A stretch of DNA of 64,000 bases from Acanthaster planci (GCF_001949145.1 NW_019091527.1:351999-415998); one strand, 5' to 3'; positions 37,201 through 52,200 are shown, counted from the first letter of the stretch. Made by a program: numbers and translations. Notes: generated from the letters alone by a model not told the origin.

Positions 37201-40200
37201 GTTTTTTATTATTTGGTTTCTTTTATTCATTTAATCTCTGGTGTCCATTTTCTTTTAGTTGTGCACTGAAATATTCAATTTACAAGGGAAAATTAGGCTA
37301 GCCGTCAATAAAACACTATGCGACACTCAGAGGTCGCATTTCTATGCAACTTCCAATAGGGCTCAATTAATGTGCTTTACACTGAGAATCAGCCAAATAG
37401 GATAAAATTCAGGTAGGTATCTTCTGGGCTAAGCAAAGGTTCTCAAGCTTAGAAGCTTCATGAAATTGGCTCTCTGACAGTCAGTCACCTTGGAGTTACT
37501 GTGAACACAACATAAGTACGTAGATGTATTGTACAGCAGCTCCTGAATGTAAGTTTGAGAAGGGGACACTGTTCAATTCCGTGCATTCTCTGAGCTCATC
37601 TGGGGGTGATGAGCGTAGTGTGTAGTATTTTAATCTGTGAGACTGCCGGTGTGGTAAGTATACGTGAGGCTCAATAATTGACTAATAATGCTAAGGAGCT
37701 TACAGTATTACATGGGTGCTTAATCGGGTCTTTGCAGGCTTTTATTGGGATGTAAGGCCACAATATCTGGGCAGGGAAATCCTGGATTTCAAACTCCATA
37801 GAATAATACCATACTGCAATGATCAAATCTGCATTGACTGTGAACAGACGCTACAATGAATGTTTGAATGCACGTTACAAATAGAAGACTTTTTGTTGCA
37901 TTATGATTTCAATGCAAATTGGGAGGAGAGGTCAGAGAAAGGTAACACAGCAGTGTGGTATTCGAGTCCATCACAAGTCCATCACAAGCCATTCGGATGA
38001 GCTGTGACAAAAGCATTCTTTTGTCACTGTTCACCTCGTTACTTATGACTGGCCTTGTGGAGGGACTTGTAACTGGAATTATGAAGGGACTTGTGCAGGG
38101 ACTTGTGAAGGACTTGAATACAAAACCGGTTAATACCCATTTGAAACAGTACAAAATCCACTGGAGACTATCACAGACACACAATTTGTAATGCATACAA
38201 ACTGATGCAGGCGACAAGAGTCACATACAGTTTCTCTTTTCATTTTCACCGCGCAAGATTTCGTTAAAGATCTGTAACTCATAAGCAGCATTGGTGATCT
38301 GCAACAAATTCCATCAGGTTGGGTTGCATTCACCTCTTGTACTTAAACGAAGAAAAAAAAAATCCTCCCTCCCCCCCAAAAAAATAGTGGTATCTCAGTC
38401 TGGCTAGGCAGAGGTCTGAGAAGCCCAATTTCTCCATGCTGTTTATATCAGCTCAAGCTCTGACACTGGTGATATACAGGTTTTGAAAGAGTAAATAAGA
38501 CCACGCTACTAGACACATTCCTAGACAGAGTGGAGCTACAATGTGTGAGTCAACACTGTGAATGTCTGGCCAGATAAACAAGTGCACATTGTACAAGTTT
38601 CAAGGCAAATCTGTACCACTGGAGACAGATCAATAAGGCTTAAGGGCTTTCTGTCAAAGAGGGAGCACTTTACATGGAAAAGGCGAGGGGAATGCCAGCA
38701 TACATCCAATCCAACTCAGTCAAATCAGTGTGCATGACCGATGGCAAGTCCCAAAAACAATACATGTACTACACTTGCTTCACAGACATTATGAATCCAC
38801 TAGCACGATGTATACAACGCATGTTCTCATGCATAGCTACCAGTAGCGATCAATATCTGTGGCAAGCCCGGTGGCATAATGAGGGGGAGGGGTGGGGCAT
38901 AGCTTCCCTCCTCCTTTAAGCCGATGCTGCGTGCCATCCAACGCAGAAGTTCCAGAACAAAAATACAGGAGAGCTATGTATTCAACTGAAAATTTTGCTC
39001 CACTCGCTGAGCAACAATCCCTATAAAAATGCCGGTAGGGTTCCTTTGTTTTTCCTTTTGTACAGTACTGCAATACCACACAGCCAATATCTCTTCTATT
39101 CAGTATTGATGTAGAGTGTGAGGCGTGCATCCAGCATTACGTCCAAACCTTCTGTTAGAACATTAGGAATTAAAACAGCGTATTTTGCATAATGTATTGA
39201 AAGGACATGTGTGAACCCTACAAATATGTATAATTGTTGGTTGTCTATCAAAAGCATAGATCGAGGCCTAATTTTTAAATTTCATAACGAAATCTTAAAG
39301 TTTAATGAGCCAGTTGAGTATTCCAACAGTGCATGCCCAGAATAAAGTGTGTCTGACGTCATTTGGACGTGTGTTCAAGGTCTGCCTGATCAGCTTGACC
39401 ATTCACGGACCAGCGCACGTGCTTTATTCCCGAAAGACCTTGCTTTTTTGAAATACCAAACTGCCTCCTTAAAAGGAGGTTGATTCTTTCAATGTGTTCT
39501 GCCATGGACCCAGTACAAAAGTATGCCATCAGTGGTAACATTGCGTACACTGACAGAAAGTTTTGTGCCTTTTTCACTCTGCGTTTTGATACATTTGTCA
39601 TGGCGTCATCACCATGCACTTCTGACAGTTCGCAAGGGGTACCAACTAACACTAGGAGGCACTGTTCCTGCCGGCCTCCTTGCAAGTAACATTTACGCAA
39701 CAGCAAGGAAATGAGAGAGTCAAATCCTCAACAACATTCTCTTTCAATATCACCCGAACCTGACTCTCAGAAGAAGCTGTAATGTGATGGCTCAAATCCC
39801 TTACCTGCTCTGTGATGCGTCTGGCGACCAGGGAGGCAACGTGAATGACGCTCAGGACGCGAATGGCCACCAGGAGTAGAAAAGATGCAGAAAAGAGGTT
39901 ACGCAAGAATGAAAAGGCCAGGGTCACACGAGCTGAATGGGAAAACCAAGTAAAAAAAAAAAGTAAAATCAGAATGAGGAAATAAATCTGTATTAATGGC
40001 ATTTTCAACTTTTTCTTTTTTTTCCATGTGAAGCTTAAATTTAAGGCACCAGCACCAAAAAAAATCAGCCATTCTTATGTCTTGAAGGTTGGGATTTTTG
40101 CAAATTGTGAAGGACACATTGTAAAATATTCCCAGCATACACAGCTGTCTAAACATCTGCATTACGCAAATCAAGCTGTTTTTGTGGACATGCAAAATGA

Positions 40201-43200
40201 AGTGTGTTATCAAATACAGACGATGGAAGGCCTTTTCATAAATGTCATCATGCTTTGCCGTTTTGCTTTCGGCAAGGCATACTATTCACACTGATTTGCA
40301 GAGATGTCAATCATGATATTTTTATTCGTTACATGACAGAGCCTGTCAAAGCTGGTCAAAACCAGGCCTGAATTTGACCCCTTCACAGGAGCAGAGCCCA
40401 TGTTTAAGCCTAAAAGAGCTTGGGGGGTGGAATCCGCCCCCCTCAATATTTTTCTGATATGGCCCGCAGTGCATTTTTTGGGGGAGTTGAGCCTTTAGGA
40501 GTTTTCAGAGTAACTCTTTTGGGACATTTTGACACCATTTTTGCAAAAAATTAACATACCATTCTCGTGTAGCACACATTTTTCCGCGACGGGTTAGCCA
40601 AAAATACTTTTTCCACTGTGATGCTTAATGCACGCCTACTGGCACACATTTAGCCATGAACTTCAAATGACCATAACAACAAAACCATATGTCTGATTGA
40701 GTTCAAACTTCACCTTTGTACATATAGGGTCTCTACATGCATGCCAATGTTTAAAAAAAAATAGGCATTGCACAGATGAGTTCTAGGGGGAGGGGCCAGA
40801 ATTCCCCCTCCCTTCCCCACTGTGAGACGGGCCAAAATAACCCAGCTCTTTTAGGGTTAAGCTGTGTTGGATTGTTGTTGGTGGGATAACGGGAGTTGCC
40901 AAAATCTGAAGTTCAACATGAATCTGACGTAACGTTCACTTAAGTCAAGGCCTGTGGACTGTTTGTGCATATTAAGGTAGTGTAGTAAATGATAGATACC
41001 TTGGAGTTGACAGACTAAACAAGAATTAAAAAAAAAAATCCCACATTTTCACATGGGTTACTTTTGGAGTATTCAAGTGATGGGCAAGGACATAACAGGG
41101 AACACTGCTGATATAATGACACTCACTTTCACTTGTGTCTCAGTGAAGAAAAGCCTCAAATTAATTCTTTGTGCAGATTTTATCAACAGAATGTTGATGT
41201 TTTGCATAATTCACACCCATGTTTCTTCTTCCATTTGTCTAGTGCACTAAAAAAAAGGAGACTTGGAGCAACATGCACCCCAAACTTTAAAATACTCTGA
41301 GATGAAGTATCGTGGCGGAGGGCCGGGCACTTTTCCTTCCGGCAATTCAACAATTTGTTTTGTTTTTGGGTCGGTACAGCACGCTGCTCCCACATCCACT
41401 TCCCTTTAAGACCAATGCGATCCAGCCACCCATGCCCACCAACTCTGTAGCTGTGTTTTTTTTTTTGTTTCTCCGCTGCATCCCAGAGGCCAAGTATTGA
41501 TTCCTCAAGATAACAAACACAACGACCAGCACAGTATCTCTTAATCAAGTCTAATTACAGAACCCCCCCTCCCTCTATGTGTCCCCCTCCAACATCTTTT
41601 CCTTCTCTTACTGATGTTAGTTTTAGTGATTGTATCTCGTCGCTCATCCGAGAGCATTGATTTGAAGTTCCCTGTCGTCCATGCACCCCTCTAAATAAAT
41701 TCCCGGGGGAAGTTTACAAACTCGAGGGGGGGGAGGGGAGGAAATTTCTTTTCTTGTCTTTTTTTTTTTGAAGGGGGGGGGGTTACTTACCAAAACCCAT
41801 TGTTGCCATCGACAGTAGCAGCTGCAGAAATGACTTCTCATCAGAGCTGGCACTGAAACATCAATAGGGAATTTCCTTTTAACACGTCTGGGGAATTCGA
41901 TTTGGTTTGGGGATGGTTTTAAGTTCATTAACACAGTTTTTTGTCGTTCTTTTTTTCCGTGCGGGGGAGGGGGAAATCTTCAGTTCCAACATTTGAAAAT
42001 GACAATGTTTCAGCTACGTACACATATGTAGGATACTGCATCTGAGGTCAAGTCAGGAAAAAAAAAAAAAGACCCCTTTTTTTCTTAAAAGCTAGTGAGT
42101 AGTTTAATAAGGAGATTGGGTATTGAGTTCTCCATTTCATACGTAAGTAATTGGCCTAAGGCATGTGCAAACATATGAAAATCCCCTGAATACCACACTT
42201 AATCAAGTAGTGATTCCTTCAAAGTACAGTGCAATTCTGGAGAGAAAACTTTAACAGGGAAATTTGGGAAAGAATAAGTGTTTGCACGTTAAGGGAAAAT
42301 ATCGTCTCATTCTCAGAGGACCAGATGGACTGAATTCCCTTACTAGTACATGTACTGGTATGTGGTACAAATGTGGCTTTTGTTTATTTTTCCTTCTTCT
42401 TCCAAATTCCATACTACCTCAAGGCAAAGCCTGCACAGGTCTTCTACAAGGTTCAACCATAAAATAGGGAAAAGATTCTTCTCCAGTTATTTTTTTTCTC
42501 TCCGGACAAGATGCCAGCACATTACTTGAACACTTAAAAATCTAATTGCAGCTGGAAAAGTAACTCTCTTTTTTGTTCATCTCCAAACACAGCAGAGCTT
42601 GACTAAATTACAAACAAGCCTTAATTTGATATCTAATCATTTTGTGTTTTTGTTGAAAATTTTCCTGACTTTCAAATTTACACATCTTCTAATGTCACAA
42701 CAAAGCCCTCGTATCTCCCTTCCAAAAAATGTGAAAAGAGTCCGATCACGTCTCTGATAATTGCTTAGTCCCGCAAAGACCACTTATCAATGTGCTTTCT
42801 CCTTAATCAATTTAGACATCCTTCATGAGGTAAGTCACTCGTGTATTAGTAATCTCTGCTCTTGGGGAAGAAGGAAATAAATGCCACCACAACTGGAAAA
42901 AAAGAAGAAAAAAAAAAGAGATGGAATAACAAGAAATCCACAGTGGCACAATGTCATGGGTTACGTGCTCGCCAAAAACTTACACTTGATTCACCTTTAC
43001 AAATAACACAACTGCATTTGGGTTGAATTGAGGATAAATACATTTATTGGTTTTTTCAATGACTTGATGATTTTCAATGGAGAATTTCACTAGGGTATTG
43101 CTGAGAGTGCCTATAAGGTTTTCATATTATACGGAGGTGCAATTTCATTTGTGGGTTCTTTGTAGTTTAGAGGGCAATTGTGTGTCAGTGGATTTCTACT

Positions 43201-46200
43201 CACTGGAGAGTGCGTGGTTACTTGTCCCAAGGGGCGAAAATGCAATTAACTTGTGGAATTGCTTTATAAAGGTATTTTTGTCCCTTTAATAGCATATTCT
43301 GAGCAAAAATAACTGAAGTAAGATGAATTCCTATAGCAATGTGGAAAAAGGTGATTTTCTGGCATGTTTCTGCAGTGCCTTTTTCAACAGACAAGGAGAT
43401 TGAAGGGGATTTAGTTCAAGCTTTTCCACAAACCTTTGGATTAGTCCTGACTGTGGAATGTAATTTCACCGCTAAACTAAGAAAATGACTGCATATGTAG
43501 AAACATTGGGAAATTTTTGATCCCATTTAAATATGACACAACAATGCCAGTACATTTTCTTTTGTTAGTATTTTCACATTCACACAACAAATTAATCAGC
43601 GGTGAAAATTAAAAGAAAGTTTGGCCCAGCTTTTATGAAAGGGGAAAAATCTACAGGTCTATTCCTTTCGACAGAAAAGGATTTGCTACTTTAGGATTGG
43701 TTGCAAATGTAAACTAAACTCTTTTCTTTTCGTTTCTTTGAAAGTGCTGAAAGATTTCACAGTTTTCACAACTGAAGTAAAACGAGCCATTTTTAATTTC
43801 GCCGTTGTGAATTTAAAATAAATCAGTCATTTATGTTCATTCACTATGCATGATAGGATGAGCGCCAAATATATTACTGCATAAAACAAGAAAAGAACCA
43901 CAAAAGGTACAAAGAGAGGAATATTACAAAGAGCGATAAATTTACGAGGGGGAAAAAGTTTTTTATAAGAGCACGTGCCCTGAGGATTTCTCTAATTATG
44001 AGAAGTCTAAAGGGCTGAGGGACTTTGATGAAGCTGTGTGCATGAAGGGTATGACGGGGGATCTGGGGATCTGATCATCAGCAGTTAGCCCCAGGGTGGG
44101 ATCAAGGCTTGACAGGTGCTGACTTCTCTAGCTGATGGACTTTTTCCCCCCTTTGCGGGAATGTACGCATTTCTTACCGGTGTGATTCCGCTGACATTTC
44201 TGCTTTTGCTTTTTTTTACCCCGGTGAAGATGGGGAAAATTTGGCATTCTGCTTACAGTTACTTTGGGTGTGCTTTCATTAATTTTTTTCTTTCTAAATA
44301 TGGTTCATCTCGGTATACTGTAATCCTTAAACTTATGGGACTGAATAGGAGAGGGGGGAGTGAATCAAAACAAAATATCTGTTAAAATGTAGGTTTCATC
44401 CACTGTTTGTTTTACGCAGAACTATGGTTGAATACAGAGGAAAAACAACGTAGGAGTGATTCACAATAACAGTGCCACACAAAATACAAATCACAGAAAG
44501 GCAAGTTTTGCAGCACACTGTCAAAATTGGCAAATTTGTTTCTGACCAATACAATCCAAGTAAGAATGTGTGCATGCATGTGCCGGTATAAAGAGTACAC
44601 ATACACATAAATGTAACTGGATCACTGGCGCTTTACATCTACTGAAGTGATTATAGACATTATGGGCAAAGGTTGTATAGCGCCAAAGGCGCAAGGTGGA
44701 TAACTCTGCCTGAAAGGTGTAATCACCACGGGTGCCGTTTGAGCAAGCGATACGCCTGCGCGGTTTACGGTAATGCTTGGGCGCAGGCTCACCAGGTGCA
44801 CGTGCCTGCCGCGGCACCTGCGCCTTTGCATTAATGCGCACTGCGCAGGCGTATCACTTGCTGAAATGGCGCCCATGCGATTACAACGTTTTACGTGTAT
44901 TCACGGTGAAGTTCTCCATCTTGCGGCGCTATATGATCTTTGGTTATGGGCGACTAAAATGTCTTGGGGACAAGTTTTTGTCCCACAACTCCTTCCAGAC
45001 TTTCCTAACAACAGAAAGTGCCCCCTTAATGCAGTGACAGGCCTGGGCACATGTGCGAGTACGTGTACTTATCAGACTTCCAAATGCATTTCTGAATTTA
45101 ATTTAACCTTGCCAAATCCCACAAAAATTCCATGTGATTTCTACTAAACCTTAGGGGGGGTTAAGAATAGCTACTGTAGGATACCGCATTCGTCAACGAA
45201 GAATAGGCGCTATCTTATGCATGCAAGATATTGACTTTCATGTTGATAAATGACCTCTTCAAAACAAATGCTTGACGGGACACTCTACGTAACTTGTTCC
45301 AAGTAAGCTTGGAACCAAAGACGGATTGGTTTCAGAATAAGGCTTTTGATAATGGGTTAGAACAGAGTTCCAGTCCTGTTGCATAGCCTGTGTGTCTACA
45401 AACTCAAGTTCCCAATCACTGAAAGGTAGGTACTTACTCAATGTGGCCATTAGAATGGATTTTTTTTCCTTCTGTACACCTTGTACAAAGGTTTATGAGG
45501 GCCTGATGAGGCAAATGACTTTAATTAATAATTTCAGCTCTGCTTTACAGGCGAAGGGGTGATGTACAAAGACAGCTAAGCCTACACAGTTTAAGAGGAA
45601 ATTGAAAAAAACTCATGATCTTATCTGGCCTATTGCCTCAGGAAACTTTCACTGTATATATGATGAAAAAAAAAGCAATTAAAACAAGTCTGGGCTTCAA
45701 ATTAAGATGTTATTCATAGACAGTTTTCCTCGTCACAAATTTCGCACAAGAGAGAAAAAAGGAAGTGGCTTCTTTAAAAAGTAATACTAATAAGAAAGTG
45801 AAACTGAAACTTATCCATCTCCTGACCTTTCGGGCTGACATTTTCAGCAAAATATGTATGAAAGATATCCGATCAGATTTTTGGTAAGATATACCAAGTC
45901 CGATCACAATCAGATTACAGTAATTGAGACGCAGCGCTAATGAGCTTTGGAACTCTAGACGCAGGAGAATGATGCAATCCATACCTGTGCATTTTCTTAC
46001 ATTATTTTTTTTTTTCTTCCCTCCTGAAACGTCCTTTCACTAATTACCACTCACGCTACACAGTTCTAATGTTATGGTGTTAGCCTGCCTCGGCAATTGA
46101 GTTTACAATGTGACGGATAATTTGAACAAATTTGTATAGGACCAGCAAGTCCAATCTGCCCGTTGAATAGGTAGTAATTCAGTTACCAATGCTGGCTAAA

Positions 46201-49200
46201 AGAATGGCAAAGGATGGGCAAACAGCTAAACCACAAAGCATGATATTGTATAGCTTTTGTGGGATATGTTAGTATGCACACACACACGTGTGAATTCCAG
46301 CCAAAGTGCACTTTGCGTTTGGGAACAAGTTACAGGCTGATACTTTTCTGCTATAAGCGAGCATTAGCGGAATTTTCCATGCTGAAATGAAATTCAGTCA
46401 CCTGATGCCAATCCGTGTAGGATGTTCGAAAGACACAAATTCCTCATGAATATTGCCACTGCAAAACATACAAATTCAAGACTGTAATGCCTATTTAAGG
46501 ATAAATGTATGTAGGGGATGGACCTTTGATATTAAGCTCTGTTCAATCGTATGTGGTTGACGTCAACCACATGGCACTCTGAGCTGAGACAAAGTGCAGT
46601 TCATTCACACTGCCCTGGTGGCCAAGTATAACAAATTACGAAAACCCAACTTTTCGGAAAGAAAATACTACAGCTTTCTAAGTATATTTGGAGTCTTTCT
46701 TTGGCTGTGGTGGATTGACAGAGAAGTGATGGAATATGGAAAGTTTCCACAAGTGTGGAAGAGGTGGACGAGGAGCTAGTGAGTTCTTCAAATCAAGGAG
46801 ACCTGCAATTTTCAAAAGACTTTAGCGGCACTGTTCACTGCAGAATCTACCTGTCATGTCTGTGCGTATGAAAGCACACACGATGGCGGTCCACCTTCAA
46901 CGGTTTGTGTTTTGTAATGTTGTAACGAGGGATGCAACAGTGCAGGAAGGGCAAAATTCATGTGTTCAGAAATAAGACGGATCAAAGTTGTAATTGAATT
47001 AAAACTCTCACCTGAAAAATTCATTCAAAAAAAATCATGATCAAACCATGTTCAGACAGGAAGACGGGTCAATATCTGTGCATGAGCGTAGCCCTGTCTT
47101 ATTTTACAGGGAGAATAATGCATCCATAAAGCACTGAGCTCGTATGAGGTTATCATTACTCTGGAATCCGGCCATGTCCTAGCTACCACCGTTTCCCAGG
47201 TTACAGCCTTAATGAATTGAGGCATTAGTGAGATGCGACGTCTCGATAACGTATATACAGACGCTCTCTTACTTGATCCACTCCTCGGGCACCTTCATGG
47301 GATGAGCCATCATGTTGGATTCCTGCTGCATGGCCCACAGGATGGAGAACATGGCCAGCGTGGCTATCCCGCAGTCTGATATGATGCCTGTTCAAGAGGG
47401 ATAATGGGAAGAACTGGGCCATGAGGTGGCTGTTCAATATCACTTACTGCTTTGGTGTGGTTCATGGATTTTTGGACTCAACACCTGAAGGACGTATGGC
47501 ACCAGAGACAAAACCAAGGGTGTCATGCATCTTAGAGGGGGGCGGGGAGAGGAATGCCCATCCCAAATTCTTGCATTGAGGAACGGTTGTGTTATTTCAC
47601 ATGGGTTAAAAGTTGATTTATTTCAAAACGGAATTATGACATACATGCATCCATGACTTCATTCATGGCACATTCTGCAAGAAAAATATACAAGCATCCT
47701 TCTAATTACAGTGAGCTTTCCTGCCTGACAAGGAAATATGAGTTTTTGCAAATGGACGCAAGTTCATATTACAATAGCAAAATTAAAAGCCTGAAAAGGG
47801 GTTGGGAATACGTTGGAAAACATAAATAATTTCTTTTGGGCAACATTTGGCAATATTTCACACTAAGCGTTTTTTAGTTTAATTATTTGAACCATATTTA
47901 GAGAAAGTTTAATTTTGGAGAGAAAAAAATCTTATCAAAGCTTTTTACCAACTTCATCACTTCAGTCTTGATTTACAGTATTTTATAGTTTCTTGTTGAG
48001 CCTGTTTGGGCATTGTGACTGGATCCCATAAAATGAGTCTTATGGCAATTGTTCAGTTATCCTATTCTAACTTACATTAGGAAGACCAAACCAAGGTCCT
48101 TGTTTTGATGTTTATTTGGCATCCTGATTAACATGGATAGTACACTGTATGTGTGTCAAAATATGTTAACAGTTCCTTCTGGTTCTACTGTGCAAAATCC
48201 TTTAAAGGCCTGTGACTCAAAAGTGGGCCTGATGACTTGTGATTCATGTTCCTGGGTTGGATCACATTGGTTGATTGCAAACCCCTCTTTCCAGATTTGT
48301 CAAAATTCATCAGGAGATGTGGGAGAAATTTGCAGGAAGCCCAGTGACTATCACTTTCAGCACAGATTGATATGCCTTACATGTTGATGCGGGGAGAATG
48401 AGCCATTTGATTCCTACAGATTCAAGAAGGTTCCAGACAATAGAGCCTCAGGAGTATACAAATACAGCATGGTTTTGAGGGGAAATAGTGGGAATTGCTG
48501 GTCCCGAGGTGTAGGTCAGCTTGACTACATGTACCTCCAGACACAAAGTGGAAGGAGGTAGTCAAACTGACTCACACCGAGGGACCAGTAATTCCCACTA
48601 TTTTCCCGAAATAAACCATGCTGTATTTGTTTTACTACACTTCATAAATATTCAAACAGAAATCTCACGTTAATTGTACTCACAGACGCCATTGTTGTTT
48701 CTGAGCTGCTAAATTTCCATGTGATGATAGTGGGGTGCAGATGTGCACAGAAACAGGGCTTCAATAGTCTGGTGCTGACATACGTTTTTGGTCTTTATTG
48801 TAATAGTTATTAGGATACAACTCCAGACTGGTTCCGTAAAGATTACATGACACAGACCACATATTTACGCGGCGGGTTCCAGAGATGTTTTTTTATGCTA
48901 CCAGAAAAAACTACGGCACGGCAGCGAGGTGGATACTCACCGCTATGACGTCACCTGGTTGCGTATCATTTCTACTTCCCAGACGCGAGGTGGATTCGGC
49001 CAATGACGCGCTCCGATTTGCTCATGAATATTTATGAGGTGTAGTATAGGGGTATCCTATCGCATCTAGCAATGATACACATTAATCTGCTAACTCAAAT
49101 TTCTAAGTCCTACACCAATAACCCATATTGGGGGCAGCAGACAACATGGATGGAACCCATCCAGTGAAAATGAGCATGTCAAATGAATTACATGGTGAGC

Positions 49201-52200
49201 AGACATTGGCCCACATGCAACTCTGAACAAAAAGGATCAAAACATTTATGACAAGCAATATCTGGCACTATATTTAGGCAAAAATTGTCCAATCACGGGC
49301 AAAATGTAAGTGACTTTTTTTTTTTTTTGGCAGTGAGGTTTAATTCAACCCCTCCCACCTAAATGGCGAATGTGTGTGGGGGAGGGGGAGGGTTTCCGCA
49401 ATACACAAGCACTGATACATGTTATACAATGTCCATTTGGAAGGTTTGACTTTTACCGAGAGAGGACCACTCAGCACAAACCATCAAGTGCTCTCCTACA
49501 ATACACTGCAACCTTCATGCACACTGTTTACAAGTACATATGCCCGCTTTAGTGATGACAAAGAGAGAACAAAGTATAACGGGCACGTCAGTGACAATGT
49601 ATATGTTTGCTGACGTACATGTGCTAACCCTTCAAGGAATTTACGGTTAAGTGCACAGATTCAAATAACGACTGGTTAGGCATGTCCAACGTCATTTGTG
49701 TGCATCCCACACACTGGAATTCTCATGAGTGGTTACACAATGCCATCTACTCTTTCAACATGTAGCGCATTCCCAACTAAAATCAAACGTGCCACATGGC
49801 TAGCCAACCAAAAAGAAGTGTGAAAGCCAGCAAGTTACCCTAGCTGAATTAACCATTGAAACCAGTATCCAAATCCATTACATTTGTCAAGGTTCGAAAG
49901 GGGGGCTTTCAGTTTAAAGCTGACAATCTATGTGAATCAATCATTCCTGAAAATAGCTTTAACGAGACTTGATAGAGAAATGCACTTGTCAAGAGTAATA
50001 ATATCAAAGTATACTGTTCAATTGGGCTTATCTTGAAAAGCCACGCCAGACTCAGCGTATCTAAATGGCACTGCATCTTGCACCATCGTTAAGATTAGGG
50101 TTACAAAATAACTGGGGATTTCAGCTGACAGGCCACTCCCAAATTTGTCTCGACAGGGCCCAGGTTCAAACGCCTCTGTAAAAATGTCTAATTGTGTTCA
50201 AACTTACCCTCTTCTTTCATTAATGTTAGCAGCAGCAACACAACAGATACGACTACAAGAGCAGCAAGTATCCTGACCCAAAGAAAAGCAGAGCGGGTGA
50301 CAATGTGAATCATCAAACTGAACATGTTTCTGGTCACACAATGCCAAAGGATGTGAAATAGCAACAATCACCTCAGCAGGATCTACTGACGAGAATAATA
50401 AATCAGATCAAATTATGAAAAATGTACATACACTACTAGAAATGTTTCAAAATACCATGAATACATTGCGTACACACACACATGCCTAGTGTGGACATTG
50501 ATTTGCTCTCCTCCGGTTAAGGAAACTCAGGGAAAATGCTCACTACGATAACTGTTTTAAGCTAGATATTTAACTATAATTTCCTGGACTGTTCCTCTTC
50601 ATTTCACTACCGATGACCCTGACCCCAAAATGCCTCTGAAGCTGTTTCTCAGAGAGGGGAAAACACTGTGTGGACATGTGTGAGTCCACATGTCTTCTTA
50701 CCCTACATTATGTGGACCTCTTTTGTATGTCACCCAGGGTTTGCCCCTAACTATTTTCTCACTTGCCAGCCAAACCAGCAGTGAAGGCTTTTAATTTGTC
50801 TGCCAGCATTTTCACACGTACACGCATATACATGTATGTAGGCCCGGCAAAATGTACATACAATGTACCTACATGTATTGTACATGCTAGTTCTCTACTG
50901 TGTCGAGTACCTGTAGCGCGCGAACCAAACACGAAATCACAACCGCAACATTTCTAGTGTCACAACTACCAATGACCAATCAGAAAAACCAGTATTGCAT
51001 ATTCATACTATAGCACCCGTAATGCATACATGTACACACACACTCACGTCATACGCGTGGGATGCATATTCATGAACTTACATACATGTACCTCTGCGAT
51101 GAAGTGCATGAAAGCACGTGCTGATTATTAATGTGACCTTCATTGGTAGAGTACATTATTAGCGTTGGGTATCACAGCCTTCAAGAGCTTGTGACAAATA
51201 ATTGTGCTGGCATTTCTGAAACCAAGCATGATTTGCTTACTATTGCAAATCACTTGACCTCTCAGGTTACTTGGCTTGCAAGGACTACCCATATCCATTG
51301 TGAAAATGCCATCACTTCATAACGGAGAAAGCAAGCCTCTCAAATCCAGCAATGCTTCGGTTCTTCACTGAATAATCTCTGGAGGACACTGCAAGGTGCA
51401 AAGTCTGTTGACTAGTCTTCCCGGCATTGCTCCTGGTTGACTAAATTTCCAAAAGCGTATGCCGTGTCTGGCACCACTTTGAGGGGACAATGTCTTTTTG
51501 TTTGGAAACTGGCGACTGAGTTGGTTTGCACAAAAAAATTGTCCCAGTAACAAATTTGTCCCCACAATAACCATCATTCAGCAATGCGTGAAGTGCCCAC
51601 AAGTGAGGCTCAAACATGCATATGTGCATACAAAAGCAAACGTTCCCCTCAGAGACAGCCTGGCATTCCCTGTAGGACTGTGACTGACGGGTACCTGGAT
51701 ATCTTCAGTCCCAGAATCTCTGCTATCCTAATACCTGAGACTCAACTGTTACAGGCGAAACCTCTTGACTCTGATACTTTTTTTACATGCTTCTCTGAAT
51801 GAGATGTACCACTTCAAGGGGACTTTTAGTACTGGCATTTACAAAAACATGTGGAGAGAGCACTCCATGGCAGTGTAGTACAGAGAAATTTTCCAACCAA
51901 ATCATGTAATAAAAGAAAGCTTGACTTATCAGTCTAAGAGTCACACTTTCATCGGTGTCCAACTGTTTGAAACAAAGCAGTCCCTACCTAGGCTGCCCCT
52001 AGTGGGCGTGCAAAGCGAGTGTTTCCAATTACGAGACACGGAGCTCAATGGAAAGTTCTACGCTGTTTCAACTGGATGCCTTCAAATAAATTACCTGGTG
52101 TCAAGAACCATTTTTCAGTGTAACACTTACCACCTGACAGCTGGTGTGCTTGAAGATAAAAGAGCGTAACCGATGATGACAGAGAGTAAGTAGCTTATCC

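Larger units (their letters stand above)
22516..39804. other. Last intron (17.3 kb) of the membrane-protein gene
   Basis: No further exon of compatible phase (0/0) was recognised on the minus strand and no nested gene is convincing. The longest frames (plus 33236-33673 and 34797-35276; minus 26150-26614) show no domain I can name. The intron holds the element at 23077-23294, minisatellite-like DNA at 24100-24285 and 25240-25535, a Tc1-type element, a nested hairpin repeat, a tandem duplication, a SINE-like relic and a dispersed repeat pair. Confidence 0.5.
41853..47272. other. Intron 5 (5.4 kb) of the membrane-protein gene
   Basis: No nested gene was seen. The part from about 42480 to 44050 is AT-rich and free of recognisable repeats. 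The rest contains the fold-back element at 44661-44948 and the CRE palindrome at 46551-46572. Confidence 0.5.

Noticed and set aside
50100-50190. B-box-like AGGTTCAAACGCC suggesting a tRNA-like SINE
   Set aside because: No acceptable A-box at the right distance on the same strand.
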